17,909 bases of DNA from Actinomycetota bacterium (GTDB taxonomy: Bacteria > Actinomycetota > Rubrobacteria > Rubrobacterales > Rubrobacteraceae). The notes under the pieces are model-generated. The model saw nothing but the letters and a program-made list of their open reading frames with translations, was not told the origin of the DNA and did no database searches. Where the stretch lies: the NCBI GenBank assembly GCA_020200675.1, contig JAIVIG010000025.1, positions 1 through 17,909 of the forward strand, given 5' to 3'. This document shows positions 1 to 7,072 of this stretch, piece after piece (positions within the stretch are counted from its first letter, which is position 1; each line of letters opens with the position of its first letter). The translations under genes were made by a program, and so were the position numbers.

Positions 1-2
1 AC

Positions 3-221
3 AATGCCCGGTACTTTACCGAGAAGGGCGCGGCAGAGCTCCTGAACGACGACGAAGTAACCGCTGAAACTTTGCGCGCTCGCGTCGAAGAGCTACTGCG
101 CGACGGCCCGCGTCGGGAAGCGTACGCTGGCAATATGAAAACTCTGGCGACCCCCGAGGCAGCGGACGAGATAGCCGGGCGGCTGCTCGAAGCGACGAAA
201 GAGAAAGGAAGACGAGGATGA
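3..221 (+). CDS. murG: MurG C-terminal end (partial, runs off the left edge)
   Basis: Frame 3 is open from the window edge to a TGA at 219-221 and gives 72 residues, beginning NARYFTEKGAAELLNDDEV and ending in a basic tail. This resembles the C-terminal part of MurG, the glycosyltransferase that adds GlcNAc to lipid I to make lipid II on the inner membrane face (family knowledge: near the C-terminus these proteins carry an NA....GAA stretch followed by a helix and a basic end). Position supports the call, since murG normally sits directly 5' of murC in dcw clusters. Its stop overlaps the murC start as ATGA, so the two are probably translationally coupled. The catalytic N-terminal part is outside the window, so the name rests on the short tail and on context. 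Confidence 0.75.
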   Translation, partial: NARYFTEKGAAELLNDDEVTAETLRARVEELLRDGPRREAYAGNMKTLATPEAADEIAGRLLEATKEKGRRG

Positions 222-1564
222 GGATCCACATGATCGGGATCGGTGGCGCTGGGATGAGCGGGGTCGCCGAGGTTTTGCAGAGGACCGGGCATGAGGTCAC
301 CGGGTCCGACCTCAAGGAGTCGCCGTACACCAGGAGGCTCAGGGAGGCGGGCGTGACAGTGTACATCGGACACGACCCCCACCAGATTGGGGACGCCGAA
401 CAGGTGGTGATATCCACCGCCATCCCCTCCACGAACCCCGAGCTCCTGGAGGCCCGGCGACGCTCCGTACCCGTCGTCCCCCGGGCCGCGGCCCTCGCGC
501 GCATCCTCGATGGTGGCCGCAGCGTCGCCGTAGCCGGCACCCACGGTAAGACCACGACCACGAGCATGACGGCCCACACCTTGAGAGCCCTAGGCGAGAA
601 CCCCACCGCCATCATCGGGGGTGAGCTGAACGACATCGGAAGCAACGTCGTGTTCGGGGGCTCGGACCTCTTCGTCGCCGAGTCCGACGAGAGCGACCGC
701 TCTTTCCTCTACCTGCAACCGCTGGCCGCCGTCGTCACCAACGTCGAGTTCGAACACCCGGACTTCTACACCTCCCTCGACGACGTCCTCGCGACCTTTG
801 AACGGTTCGTCGGAGCCCTGCCCGCCGACGGGCACCTCGTGGCCTGCGCCGACGACCCGAACTGCCTCCGCCTCGCGGCGGTCGCCCCCTGCCCGGTCAC
901 GACCTACGGCCTCTCGGCGGGAGACCTGCGCGCGAAGATACTCTCACCCAACTCCTACATCCTCGTCGAAGGCGGCGAGGAGCGAGGCGCGGTCGAGCTG
1001 GGAGTCTACGGTCGGCACAACGTCCTCAACTCCCTGGCCGCGGCGGGCGTCGCCCGCTGGCTCGGCCACGACGCTTACCGGGCCGCCACGAGCCTCAAGG
1101 GCTTCTCCGGCGTCAGGCGCCGATTCCAGCTGAAGGGGGAGCGCGGCGAGGTCCGCGTCGTCGACGACTATGCCCACCATCCGACGGAGCTCTCGGCGAC
1201 CCTCGAGGTAGCGCGGGCCACCCGGCGCCAGCAGGGACGGGTGATAGCGGTCTTCCAGCCGCATCGCTACTCGCGCACCCGCGCCCTCTACCGCGAGTTC
1301 GGCGAGGCCCTCACGCTCGCGGACGCCGTCCTCGTAACCGAGGTCTACGGCGCGGGCGAGATGCCCCAGCCCGGCGTGAGCGGCAAGCTGGTCGTCGACG
1401 CTCTCTGTGAGAGCCCATCCCGCCCCGACGTCTACTACATCCCCGACCAGCACGATCTCCCCGGCGTGCTCCGGACCATCACCGAGCCGAGAGATACCGT
1501 ACTGACCATGGGCGCCGGAGACATCTCCCGCGTGGGCGACGAGCTGTTGGGCTTGCTGGGCTAG
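218..1564 (+). CDS. murC: UDP-N-acetylmuramate--L-alanine ligase MurC
   Basis: MurC ligates L-alanine to UDP-MurNAc using ATP, the first step of peptide-stem synthesis in the cytoplasm. The 448-residue product has the usual length and the three Mur-ligase parts. These are an N-terminal Rossmann domain with GIGGAGMSG (residues 7-15), a central ATPase domain with the P-loop GTHGKTTT (107-114), ESDESD (155-160) and TNVEFEHPDFY (174-184), and a C-terminal domain with GRHN (265-268), DDYAHHPTE (316-324) and QPHRYSRT (347-354). The ATG overlaps the murG stop. The next gene is ftsQ, only 13 bases on; murB, which often lies between them, is absent here. No damage is visible. Confidence 0.97.
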   Translation: MRIHMIGIGGAGMSGVAEVLQRTGHEVTGSDLKESPYTRRLREAGVTVYIGHDPHQIGDAEQVVISTAIPSTNPELLEARRRSVPVVPRAAALARILDGGRSVAVAGTHGKTTTTSMTAHTLRALGENPTAIIGGELNDIGSNVVFGGSDLFVAESDESDRSFLYLQPLAAVVTNVEFEHPDFYTSLDDVLATFERFVGALPADGHLVACADDPNCLRLAAVAPCPVTTYGLSAGDLRAKILSPNSYILVEGGEERGAVELGVYGRHNVLNSLAAAGVARWLGHDAYRAATSLKGFSGVRRRFQLKGERGEVRVVDDYAHHPTELSATLEVARATRRQQGRVIAVFQPHRYSRTRALYREFGEALTLADAVLVTEVYGAGEMPQPGVSGKLVVDALCESPSRPDVYYIPDQHDLPGVLRTITEPRDTVLTMGAGDISRVGDELLGLLG

Positions 1565-1577
1565 GCGGGTCCAGGGC

Positions 1578-2270
1578 TTGGCGCTCCTCCTGCGGAAGTT
1601 CCTCCGGCCCGTCGCGATCTCGGGCGCCGTCGCCCTCCTCACCGCCTTCGCCGCCCTCATCGTCTCCTACCTCCTCTTCCCCGTGACCGGCGTAGAGGTC
1701 AAAGGAGCCCGCATGTTCCCCGAATCGGAGGCCTGGGAAGCCTTCCCAGAGCACGCCAGCCTGCTCCTCCTCAACGTCGACGCCCTCGAACGTCGGATAG
1801 AGTCTAACCCTTGGGTTAAAGGTGCAGAGGTGCTGAAAGATTGGGAGTCCGGTATAGTTAGCGTTGAGGTTGAAGAACGTAGACCCGTGCTCGACGGAGA
1901 CTTGGGAGGACGCAGGATCATGCTCTCCGCGGACGGTACGGAGCTTCCCGGCCTCGGGGGCGTGGGTCTGAAACGGATCGCGATCGACGAGGTGCAGTTG
2001 GAGGAGATCTTGAGGGTTGGAGAGGTGCTAGATGAGAACGGGGTCACGCTAGACTCGGTCGACGGGGTGGACGCGAAGGGCGTCGAAGCGACCGTCGAGG
2101 GCTACCACGTCCTTTTCGCCGGGTACGTTGGGGACGGCCAGGTCCGGGCCCTCGAGGGCCTCATCGAGGAGCACCCCGAGACCCCTTACTTCGACCTCCG
2201 CTCGCCGGAACGGGTCGTGACCGGCGCGGAGCCCGGCGAAGAGTCCGGTGCGGAGAAGACGGGTGGGTAG
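1578..2270 (+). CDS. ftsQ: Cell division protein FtsQ (DivIB family)
   Basis: FtsQ is a bitopic membrane protein of the divisome that links the Z-ring to the septal peptidoglycan synthase through FtsL/FtsB. The 230-residue product has a short basic cytoplasmic N-terminus, one hydrophobic segment at about residues 12-34, then a POTRA-like domain (about 36-105) with the typical SNPWVKGAEV stretch and an EERRPV end, and a beta-rich extracytoplasmic part. The last 20 or so residues are polar and probably disordered. The start is TTG at 1578, without a strong Shine-Dalgarno sequence; it gives a natural FtsQ N-terminus and no better start is visible. It lies between murC and ftsA, the usual place. 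Around 1795-1870 the coding sequence is clearly AT-richer than its surroundings. Confidence 0.9.
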   Translation: MALLLRKFLRPVAISGAVALLTAFAALIVSYLLFPVTGVEVKGARMFPESEAWEAFPEHASLLLLNVDALERRIESNPWVKGAEVLKDWESGIVSVEVEERRPVLDGDLGGRRIMLSADGTELPGLGGVGLKRIAIDEVQLEEILRVGEVLDENGVTLDSVDGVDAKGVEATVEGYHVLFAGYVGDGQVRALEGLIEEHPETPYFDLRSPERVVTGAEPGEESGAEKTGG

Positions 2271-2273
2271 CTT

Positions 2274-3485
2274 TTGACGAAGCTGGTCTACGGCATAGAC
2301 GTCGGCACCACGAAGATAGTGGCGATCGCCGGTCGGGTGATCGATGGCAGGCGGGGGTGGGTGGAGGTCGTGAGCGTGGGCGAGGCGCCGAGCCACGGTC
2401 TCCGGCGCGGCATGGTCGTGGACCGGGAGGCGGCGACCGAGTCGGTGGCCGAGGCTATAGAGGCCTGCGGAGGGGCTATGCGCGGCGGACCGGTGAGCGT
2501 CGGCATCGCCGGTGGCCACATCTCCTCTTACAACACCGAGGTCACGCTGCTCAACAGGAGCCGGGATCGGGTCGTCACCGAACGGCTCGTGAGACGGTTG
2601 GAGGCCGAGGCCCGGCAGGCCGCGTTCGGGGAGGACGAGAGCGTGATCCACGTTGTCCCCCGCTCCTTCGTTCTCGACGGCGCCGAAGGGGTCAGGCAGC
2701 CGGTCGGCCTCGCGGCGAGGAAGGCCACCATGCGGGCGCACGTGGTGAGCGGCGCCGTCTCGACGATCCAGAACCTCCTCGGCGTCGTCGAAGACTGCGG
2801 CGTGAGGGTCTCGCGCGTGGTCCTCGAACCCCTGGCCTCGAGCGAGGCGTGCCTCCTCGACGAGGACCGTAACTTAGGGGTAGCCCTCATAGACATCGGT
2901 GGCGGCACCACGGACATCGCCACCTTCATGCGCGGCTCCCTGACCCACACCGCCGTAATCCCCTTAGGCGGCCAGAGCTTCTCCGCCGACATCGCCTACG
3001 GCCTTAAACTGTCCTTCGGGGCAGCCGACCAGCTCAAGCTCAAGTACGGAACCGTCATCTCCCGTGACATAGACGACGTGGCCGCGGTCAGGCTGGGCGA
3101 CAAGCACTACAACGCCCGCTTTATAAGCCAGATCCTGGAGTACCGAGCCCGCGAGGTATTCGAGTACGCCCGCGATTCGCTGGACGAAGCCGGGGTCCGG
3201 GACCTCCTACCCGGGGGCGCCGTCCTGACCGGCGGCGGCTCCCTTCTGGAGGGCATGGACGAGCTCGCCGAGAAGATTCTCGGGATGCGTACCAGGATCG
3301 CTATTCCACGCCGCGTAAAGGGCGATTCTGAACCTGTACGAAAGCCTCAGTATTCAACCGCCGTTGGTCTGCTATACTTCTCCGCGAAAAACGATGACCT
3401 TAGACCAAAGAGTAAAGGTGCAAGGGATACCAGTTTTGGTAGCATAATGACGGCGGTCAAGGAATGGTTTGGCTTCGGAGTGTAG
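2274..3485 (+). CDS. ftsA: Cell division protein FtsA
   Basis: FtsA is an actin-fold ATPase that tethers FtsZ filaments to the membrane and recruits later divisome proteins. The 403-residue product opens with the phosphate-1 loop YGIDVGTTKI and has an SHS2-type insertion (about 75-155). It carries the phosphate-2 motif DIGGGTTD (207-214), the adenosine motif LTGGGSLL (318-325) and a C-terminal amphipathic membrane-targeting helix ending in EWFGFGV. The TTG start at 2274 lies three bases after the ftsQ stop, so coupling is likely. FtsA is missing from the well-studied actinobacteria, so its presence beside sepF suggests a deep-branching lineage (inference). The last 150 bases are AT-rich and may carry an ftsZ promoter. 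Confidence 0.95.
   Translation: MTKLVYGIDVGTTKIVAIAGRVIDGRRGWVEVVSVGEAPSHGLRRGMVVDREAATESVAEAIEACGGAMRGGPVSVGIAGGHISSYNTEVTLLNRSRDRVVTERLVRRLEAEARQAAFGEDESVIHVVPRSFVLDGAEGVRQPVGLAARKATMRAHVVSGAVSTIQNLLGVVEDCGVRVSRVVLEPLASSEACLLDEDRNLGVALIDIGGGTTDIATFMRGSLTHTAVIPLGGQSFSADIAYGLKLSFGAADQLKLKYGTVISRDIDDVAAVRLGDKHYNARFISQILEYRAREVFEYARDSLDEAGVRDLLPGGAVLTGGGSLLEGMDELAEKILGMRTRIAIPRRVKGDSEPVRKPQYSTAVGLLYFSAKNDDLRPKSKGARDTSFGSIMTAVKEWFGFGV
3364..3408 (+). promoter_or_regulatory. Possible ftsZ promoter with flanking inverted repeat, inside ftsA
   Basis: The 3' end of ftsA is unusually AT-rich for this DNA. It contains TATACT at 3373-3378, a close match to a sigma-70-type -10 element, with a weak -35 candidate TATTCA at 3351-3356 (16-base spacer). 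A perfect 7-bp inverted repeat, TTGGTCT (3364-3370) and AGACCAA (3402-3408), flanks the -10 element and could be an operator. A second small hairpin, TACCA-GTTT-TGGTA (3428-3441), follows. ftsZ often has promoters inside upstream genes (known), but the -35 match here is poor, so this is only a candidate. Confidence 0.35.
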
Positions 3486-3558
3486 CCGGGGAGGGCGTAC
3501 ACGGTGGTAAGCCGAGAGCGGGCGGGAGAAGCAAGGCGGACGAAGGGTTAGAAGGGGT

Positions 3559-4623
3559 ATGTTAGTGGACTCGGGCACAAGCTATCTGGCGGTAATAAAA
3601 GTCGTGGGGATCGGCGGTGGTGGGACCAACGCGGTGAACCGCATGATCAACTCCGGGTTATCGGGGGTCGAGTTCATCGCGGTCAACACCGACGCTCAGT
3701 CCCTCCAGATGACCGACGCCGACATGAAGATCCACATCGGGGAGAAACTCACCCGGGGCCTGGGTGCCGGGGCTGACCCGAAGCTCGGGATGGAGGCCGC
3801 CGAGGAGAGCAAGGCGGAGATCGAGGAGGCCTTGAAGGGAGCGGACATGGTCTTCGTGACGGCGGGCAAGGGCGGCGGCACGGGCACGGGCGCTGCGCCC
3901 GTGGTCGCGAAGCTGGCCCGCGAGGCCGGGGCTCTGACGGTCGGGGTCGTTACGAGGCCGTTCGCCTTCGAAGGACGGCGTCGTTCGACGTACGCTGAGG
4001 AGGGGATCAAACGCCTCAAGGAGAACGTCGACTCGCTCATCATCATCCCGAACGACCGGCTCTTGCAGGTGGCCGACAAGCGCACCAGCATGATGGACGC
4101 CTTCAAGATGGCTGACGACGTGCTGCGGAAAGGCGTGCAGGGCATAACGGATCTCATCACAGTACCAGGGCTCATAAACTTGGACTTCGCGGACGTGCGC
4201 ACGATCATGCAGAACTCCGGCTCGGCGCTCATGGGTATCGGGGAGTCGAGCAGCGAGAACAGGGGGGCCGAGGCGGCGAAGACGGCCATCTCCAGCCCGC
4301 TCCTCGAGGCGAGCATTGAGGGGGCGACCGGGATCATCTTGAACATCACGGGTGGCCAAGATCTCGGGCTCTTCGAGGTCAACGAGGCGGCCGAGATCGT
4401 ACATAACGCCGCCCACCAGGATGCTAACTTGATCTTCGGGGCCGTCGTGGACGAGACGTACGGCGAGCGCGTGAGCGTCACCGTGATCGCGACGGGCTTC
4501 GACCAGCGCCTCGCGACCCGGCGCCGCGATGAGCAGACGATCCCGGACGATTCGCCGCGCGAGGAGCAGCCTCAGACCGAGGGCGACGTCCTCGACATCC
4601 CGGCCTTCCTCCGGCGCCGCTAA
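3559..4623 (+). CDS. ftsZ: Cell division GTPase FtsZ
   Basis: FtsZ is the tubulin-like GTPase that forms the Z-ring. The 354-residue product has the nucleotide-binding loop GIGGGGTNAVNRM (18-30), the tubulin signature GGGTGTG (105-111) and the T7 catalytic loop NLDFADV (207-213). A short linker leads to a conserved C-terminal peptide, DVLDIPAFLRRR, which in the family docks FtsA and SepF, both encoded nearby. Two starts are possible. ATG at 3559 gives MLVDSGTSYL but sits one base after the purine run AAGGGG (3552-3557). GTG at 3565 is spaced seven bases from that run and would drop two residues. The 73-base gap after ftsA is purine-rich and holds no gene. Confidence 0.97.
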   Translation: MLVDSGTSYLAVIKVVGIGGGGTNAVNRMINSGLSGVEFIAVNTDAQSLQMTDADMKIHIGEKLTRGLGAGADPKLGMEAAEESKAEIEEALKGADMVFVTAGKGGGTGTGAAPVVAKLAREAGALTVGVVTRPFAFEGRRRSTYAEEGIKRLKENVDSLIIIPNDRLLQVADKRTSMMDAFKMADDVLRKGVQGITDLITVPGLINLDFADVRTIMQNSGSALMGIGESSSENRGAEAAKTAISSPLLEASIEGATGIILNITGGQDLGLFEVNEAAEIVHNAAHQDANLIFGAVVDETYGERVSVTVIATGFDQRLATRRRDEQTIPDDSPREEQPQTEGDVLDIPAFLRRR

Positions 4624-4702
4624 GCGAGACAACCCGTCTTTATCTTGCGAACCACGCTCCCTACAGGTACCCGGGGGCGCGTACCGCACGCCGACCGAAC
4701 CT

Positions 4703-4739
4703 TCCCGGCTCATCCCGCAAGCAAAGCCTCGAGCCGGGA
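4703..4739 (+). repeat. 9-bp inverted repeat (hairpin) between ftsZ and yggS
   Basis: TCCCGGCTC at 4703-4711 and GAGCCGGGA at 4731-4739 are perfect reverse complements with a 19-base loop. They lie in the 151-base gap between ftsZ and yggS, otherwise without a recognisable gene. The RNA stem would be strong. No T-run follows, so it is not a classical intrinsic terminator; it could be an RNA processing or stabilising structure, a factor-assisted terminator or a protein site. Confidence 0.5.
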
Positions 4740-4774
4740 CGTGGCTTGATGGTGACTTCGCTTTGAGGCAGAGC

Positions 4775-5503
4775 GTGGGAAACGAGGAGCTGATCCGGGA
4801 GCGGCTGGACGTCGTGCAGGGGCGCGTCGCCGAAGCTCTGCGCGAAAGCGGGCGTCCGCCGGATGAAGTGAGGATACTCGTCGCCAGCAAGTACTATGCG
4901 CCGGAGCAGATGGCCGCGCTCGCCGGGGCCGGGGTGAAGCTGTTGGGGGAGAACAAGGCCGAGGACCTCCTGAGAAAACAGGAGGAGTTCGGGGACGCTT
5001 TCGAGTGGCATTTCATCGGCCACTTGCAGCGACGCAAGGCCAAAGACGTCGTCGCCCGCGTCGCCCTCATCCACTCAGTCGATTCGGTGAGGCTCGTCGA
5101 GGAACTCGCCAAGCGGGCGCCGGAAGAGGGGGTGGAAGTACTCGTACAGGTCAACGTCAGCGGGGAAGAGTCGAAGTATGGGGTCGAGGAGGGCGAGGTC
5201 GAGCCGCTGCTGGAGGCGGCGGCGCGGAGCGAGGGTAGGGTGCGGGTACGTGGGTTCGCTACGCTCGCGCCCCTGGTTGAACGGGCCGAAGATGTGCGTT
5301 ATGTTTTCGTAAAATTGCGAGCGATCCGTGATAGGCTAGAAAACAGTTGGAGTCCCCACTTCGACCTGTCGGAGCTTTCGATGGGCATGAGCAACGACTA
5401 CCGGGTCGCCGTCGAAGAAGGGGCCACCATAATCAGGATCGGGCGGGCGTTGATCGAGGAGACTGTAGGAGACCCGCTCGTGAGGAGGCTGGATGGGAGT
5501 TAG
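4775..5503 (+). CDS. yggS: YggS/PLPBP family pyridoxal-phosphate homeostasis protein
   Basis: This family binds pyridoxal 5'-phosphate without known enzymatic activity and balances vitamin B6 and amino-acid pools. It commonly sits next to sepF and yggT. The product has the PLP-lysine motif VASKYY (K39 from this start), GENKAEDLL, WHFIGHLQRRKAK, IHSVDS, QVNVSGEESKYGV, LSMGMSNDY and a closing IRIGRALIEE (the family usually ends IRIGTAIFG). GTG at 4775 was chosen because GAGG (4765-4768) lies six bases upstream and the resulting 242 residues fit the family; TTG at 4763 is the alternative. The frame stays open upstream into ftsZ, but that part has no family similarity. The gene overlaps sepF by 11 bases. 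Confidence 0.92.
   Translation: MGNEELIRERLDVVQGRVAEALRESGRPPDEVRILVASKYYAPEQMAALAGAGVKLLGENKAEDLLRKQEEFGDAFEWHFIGHLQRRKAKDVVARVALIHSVDSVRLVEELAKRAPEEGVEVLVQVNVSGEESKYGVEEGEVEPLLEAAARSEGRVRVRGFATLAPLVERAEDVRYVFVKLRAIRDRLENSWSPHFDLSELSMGMSNDYRVAVEEGATIIRIGRALIEETVGDPLVRRLDGS
5315..5342 (+). promoter_or_regulatory. Candidate internal promoter upstream of sepF
   Basis: An AT-richer patch inside yggS contains TTGCGA (5315-5320), a 16-base spacer and TAGAAA (5337-5342). Each hexamer matches the sigma-70 consensus at four of six positions. It lies about 150 bases before the sepF start. Such matches arise by chance, so this rests mainly on the local drop in GC. Confidence 0.25.
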
Positions 5504-6080
5504 AGACCGTCTGGAGCGCGTCGCTGCGTGGTTCGGCTTCGGCGTAGACGAGGATGATTACTACGAGGAGGAAGAGGACAGGCGCTCCTACGGGAAGGAT
5601 CGCTACGCTGGCGACCCTCCAGACGATGAGCCACGCCCGACGGTCAGGCGTCTCGGGCGCTCGGACCGTTCCTCCGCCTTCGGCACCTCTTTGGGCGACC
5701 TCTTTGGCAGCGAAGGCTCCGGCGGTCGGGAGAACCCCTACGGCGCCCAGGGTGGTTCGCAATCGCACCTCCGGGCCGTCCCGGATCAGCAGCGGGTACC
5801 CCCGACGAGGGTGAGCGTGGTGGACCCTGCTAGCTTCAACGACGCCCAGGCCGTGGCGGACCGTTTCAAGCGCCAGCAGCCCGTGATCCTGAACCTCCAG
5901 CAAGCCGACGCCGAGCTGTCGCGGAGGATGGTGGACTTCTGCGCCGGCTTGACCTACGCCCTCGACGGCCAGATACAGACCGTGGCCAACCGGGTCTTCC
6001 TCCTGACGCCGCGCAACGTCGAGGTCTCGGCCGAAGAGCGCAAGCGGCTCGCCGAGCGAGCGTTCTTCAACCAGCTCTAG
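5493..6080 (+). CDS. sepF: Cell division protein SepF
   Basis: SepF binds the FtsZ C-terminal peptide, anchors the Z-ring to the membrane and shapes FtsZ filaments; it is a main FtsZ anchor in Gram-positive bacteria. The 195-residue product has an N-terminal amphipathic membrane helix, MGVRDRLERVAAWFGFGV (1-18), an acidic and Tyr-rich linker that is probably disordered (19-105), and the compact SepF core (about 106-179) with VSVVDPASFNDAQAVADRF, PVILNLQQ, the RRMVDFCAGLTYALDG helix and the ANRVFLLTP strand. The ATG is preceded by a strong Shine-Dalgarno sequence, GAGGAGG (5482-5488), inside yggS, so the 11-base overlap is real. WFGFGV also ends the FtsA encoded upstream. Confidence 0.96.
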   Translation: MGVRDRLERVAAWFGFGVDEDDYYEEEEDRRSYGKDRYAGDPPDDEPRPTVRRLGRSDRSSAFGTSLGDLFGSEGSGGRENPYGAQGGSQSHLRAVPDQQRVPPTRVSVVDPASFNDAQAVADRFKRQQPVILNLQQADAELSRRMVDFCAGLTYALDGQIQTVANRVFLLTPRNVEVSAEERKRLAERAFFNQL

Positions 6081-6083
6081 GCC

Positions 6084-6767
6084 TTGAAGCGGGTAGGCGT
6101 CATCGGGGCGGGGAAGATCGGGGGCTCTCTCGTCGCCCGGCTCTCGGCCACCGGCAACTTCGACCTCACGGTCAGCGACGTCCACAAAGAGCAGCTAGAA
6201 CATTTCGCCGAGGGTTACGGCGTCGAGACCACCAGCTCGAACCGGGAGGCCGCTGAAAGGAGTGACCTGCTCGTGGTGGCCGTGAAGCCCTGGGACGTGG
6301 GGAGGGTGCTCGACGAGATCTCCCCGGAGATAAAGGGCGACGAGAAGGCGGTGGTGAGCGTCGCCGCCGGCGTCCCGATCTCTGCCATCGAGGGCGGGCT
6401 CCCCGCGGGAGCTGCGGTCCTACGGGTGATGCCGAACGTGTGCGCGGCGGTAGGTTTGGGAAGCGCGGTGGTGGCCGCGAACGAGTCCGGCGAGGCACAC
6501 TTGCCGGAAGTTATCGGCATCTTCAGGCACGTCGGCGACGTGATCGAGCTGCCCGAGAGGCTCTTTGACGCCGCGACGGCGCTGCACGGGTCGGGGCCGG
6601 CGTACGTGGCGCTCTTCGCGGACGCACTTATACAGGCGGGCGTGAGGGAAGGTATACCCCGCGACGTGGCCAGGAGGCTCGTCAACGGGACCATCGGGGG
6701 CACGGCGGTCCTGCTAAAGGAGGCCGGCGCTCGCCCTATTCTTGCAAGACTTCGGGTTCAGGGTTAG
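6084..6767 (+). CDS. proC: Pyrroline-5-carboxylate reductase, C-terminally truncated
   Basis: ProC reduces pyrroline-5-carboxylate to proline with NAD(P)H. The product has the Rossmann glycine motif VGVIGAGKIG, AVKPWDV (66-72), LRVMPNVCAAVG (113-124) and the HGSGPAYVALFADAL stretch at the start of the dimerisation domain. It then ends at residue 227, after AVLLKEAGARPILARLRVQG. Family members have about 260-280 residues and continue with a conserved signature of the type VTSPGGTTxxGL plus a last helix; neither appears in any frame before yggT. About 40-50 codons therefore seem to be missing. The TTG start lies three bases after the sepF stop. Without the C-terminal helices, which complete the active site and oligomer, activity is doubtful. 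Confidence 0.85.
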   Translation: MKRVGVIGAGKIGGSLVARLSATGNFDLTVSDVHKEQLEHFAEGYGVETTSSNREAAERSDLLVVAVKPWDVGRVLDEISPEIKGDEKAVVSVAAGVPISAIEGGLPAGAAVLRVMPNVCAAVGLGSAVVAANESGEAHLPEVIGIFRHVGDVIELPERLFDAATALHGSGPAYVALFADALIQAGVREGIPRDVARRLVNGTIGGTAVLLKEAGARPILARLRVQG

Positions 6768-7068
6768 CGCGCTGCTCGCGAACACGGTGAACTACGCGTT
6801 CTACATACTGCTCGGGTTCGTGATAGCGTGGATCTTGTTTAGCTGGTTCCCCGGCTACCCGTCGAGCCGCTTCTTCCAGGCCATCTACGACGCGGTGGGC
6901 GCGGTGGTCAACCCGATCATGATGCCGATACGCAGCCGGATGCCGCCCTTGAACCTCGGCGGTTTCGCGTTGGACCTCTCCCCGATAATCGTCATCTTCG
7001 GGTTGTACATCGGGCGGAGCCTGCTAATGTTGGTAATTGACAACTTTATACGACCTGTTACGGGGTGA
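6742..7068 (+). CDS. yggT: YggT-family small integral membrane protein
   Basis: The 108-residue product has two hydrophobic segments, at about residues 13-35 and 82-102, joined by a loop with YPSSRFFQAIYDAVGAVVNPIMMPIRSRMPP. This is the signature of a single YGGT unit, with the N-P....R motif after a helix. YggT proteins lie beside sepF, yggS and divIVA in many Gram-positive bacteria and have been linked to osmotic tolerance and division-associated membrane work; the exact role is unsettled. TTG at 6742 is the best start, overlapping the truncated proC by 26 bases. A near-perfect AAAGGAGG (6716-6723) lies 18 bases upstream, too far for an ordinary ribosome site. GTG at 6787 would give a shorter but still plausible protein. 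Confidence 0.85.
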   Translation: MQDFGFRVSALLANTVNYAFYILLGFVIAWILFSWFPGYPSSRFFQAIYDAVGAVVNPIMMPIRSRMPPLNLGGFALDLSPIIVIFGLYIGRSLLMLVIDNFIRPVTG

Positions 7069-7072
7069 TTCT

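Noticed and set aside
16..645. Long open frames on the minus strand opposite murG and murC, and similar ones along the whole window
   Set aside because: They lie antisense to genes with clear protein motifs, have low-complexity Arg/Pro/Ala-rich translations and are expected in DNA of this GC content.
4529..4774. N-terminal extension of yggS into ftsZ, or an extra gene in the gap
   Set aside because: The open upstream part has no YggS similarity and overlaps the FtsZ C-terminal peptide. A ribosome site supports the start at 4775.
7037..7065. TTGACA hexamer in an AT-rich spot at the end of yggT, just before divIVA, as a divIVA promoter
   Set aside because: The -35 match is perfect, but no acceptable -10 lies 15-19 bases downstream (TACGGG at best), so I do not call a promoter.
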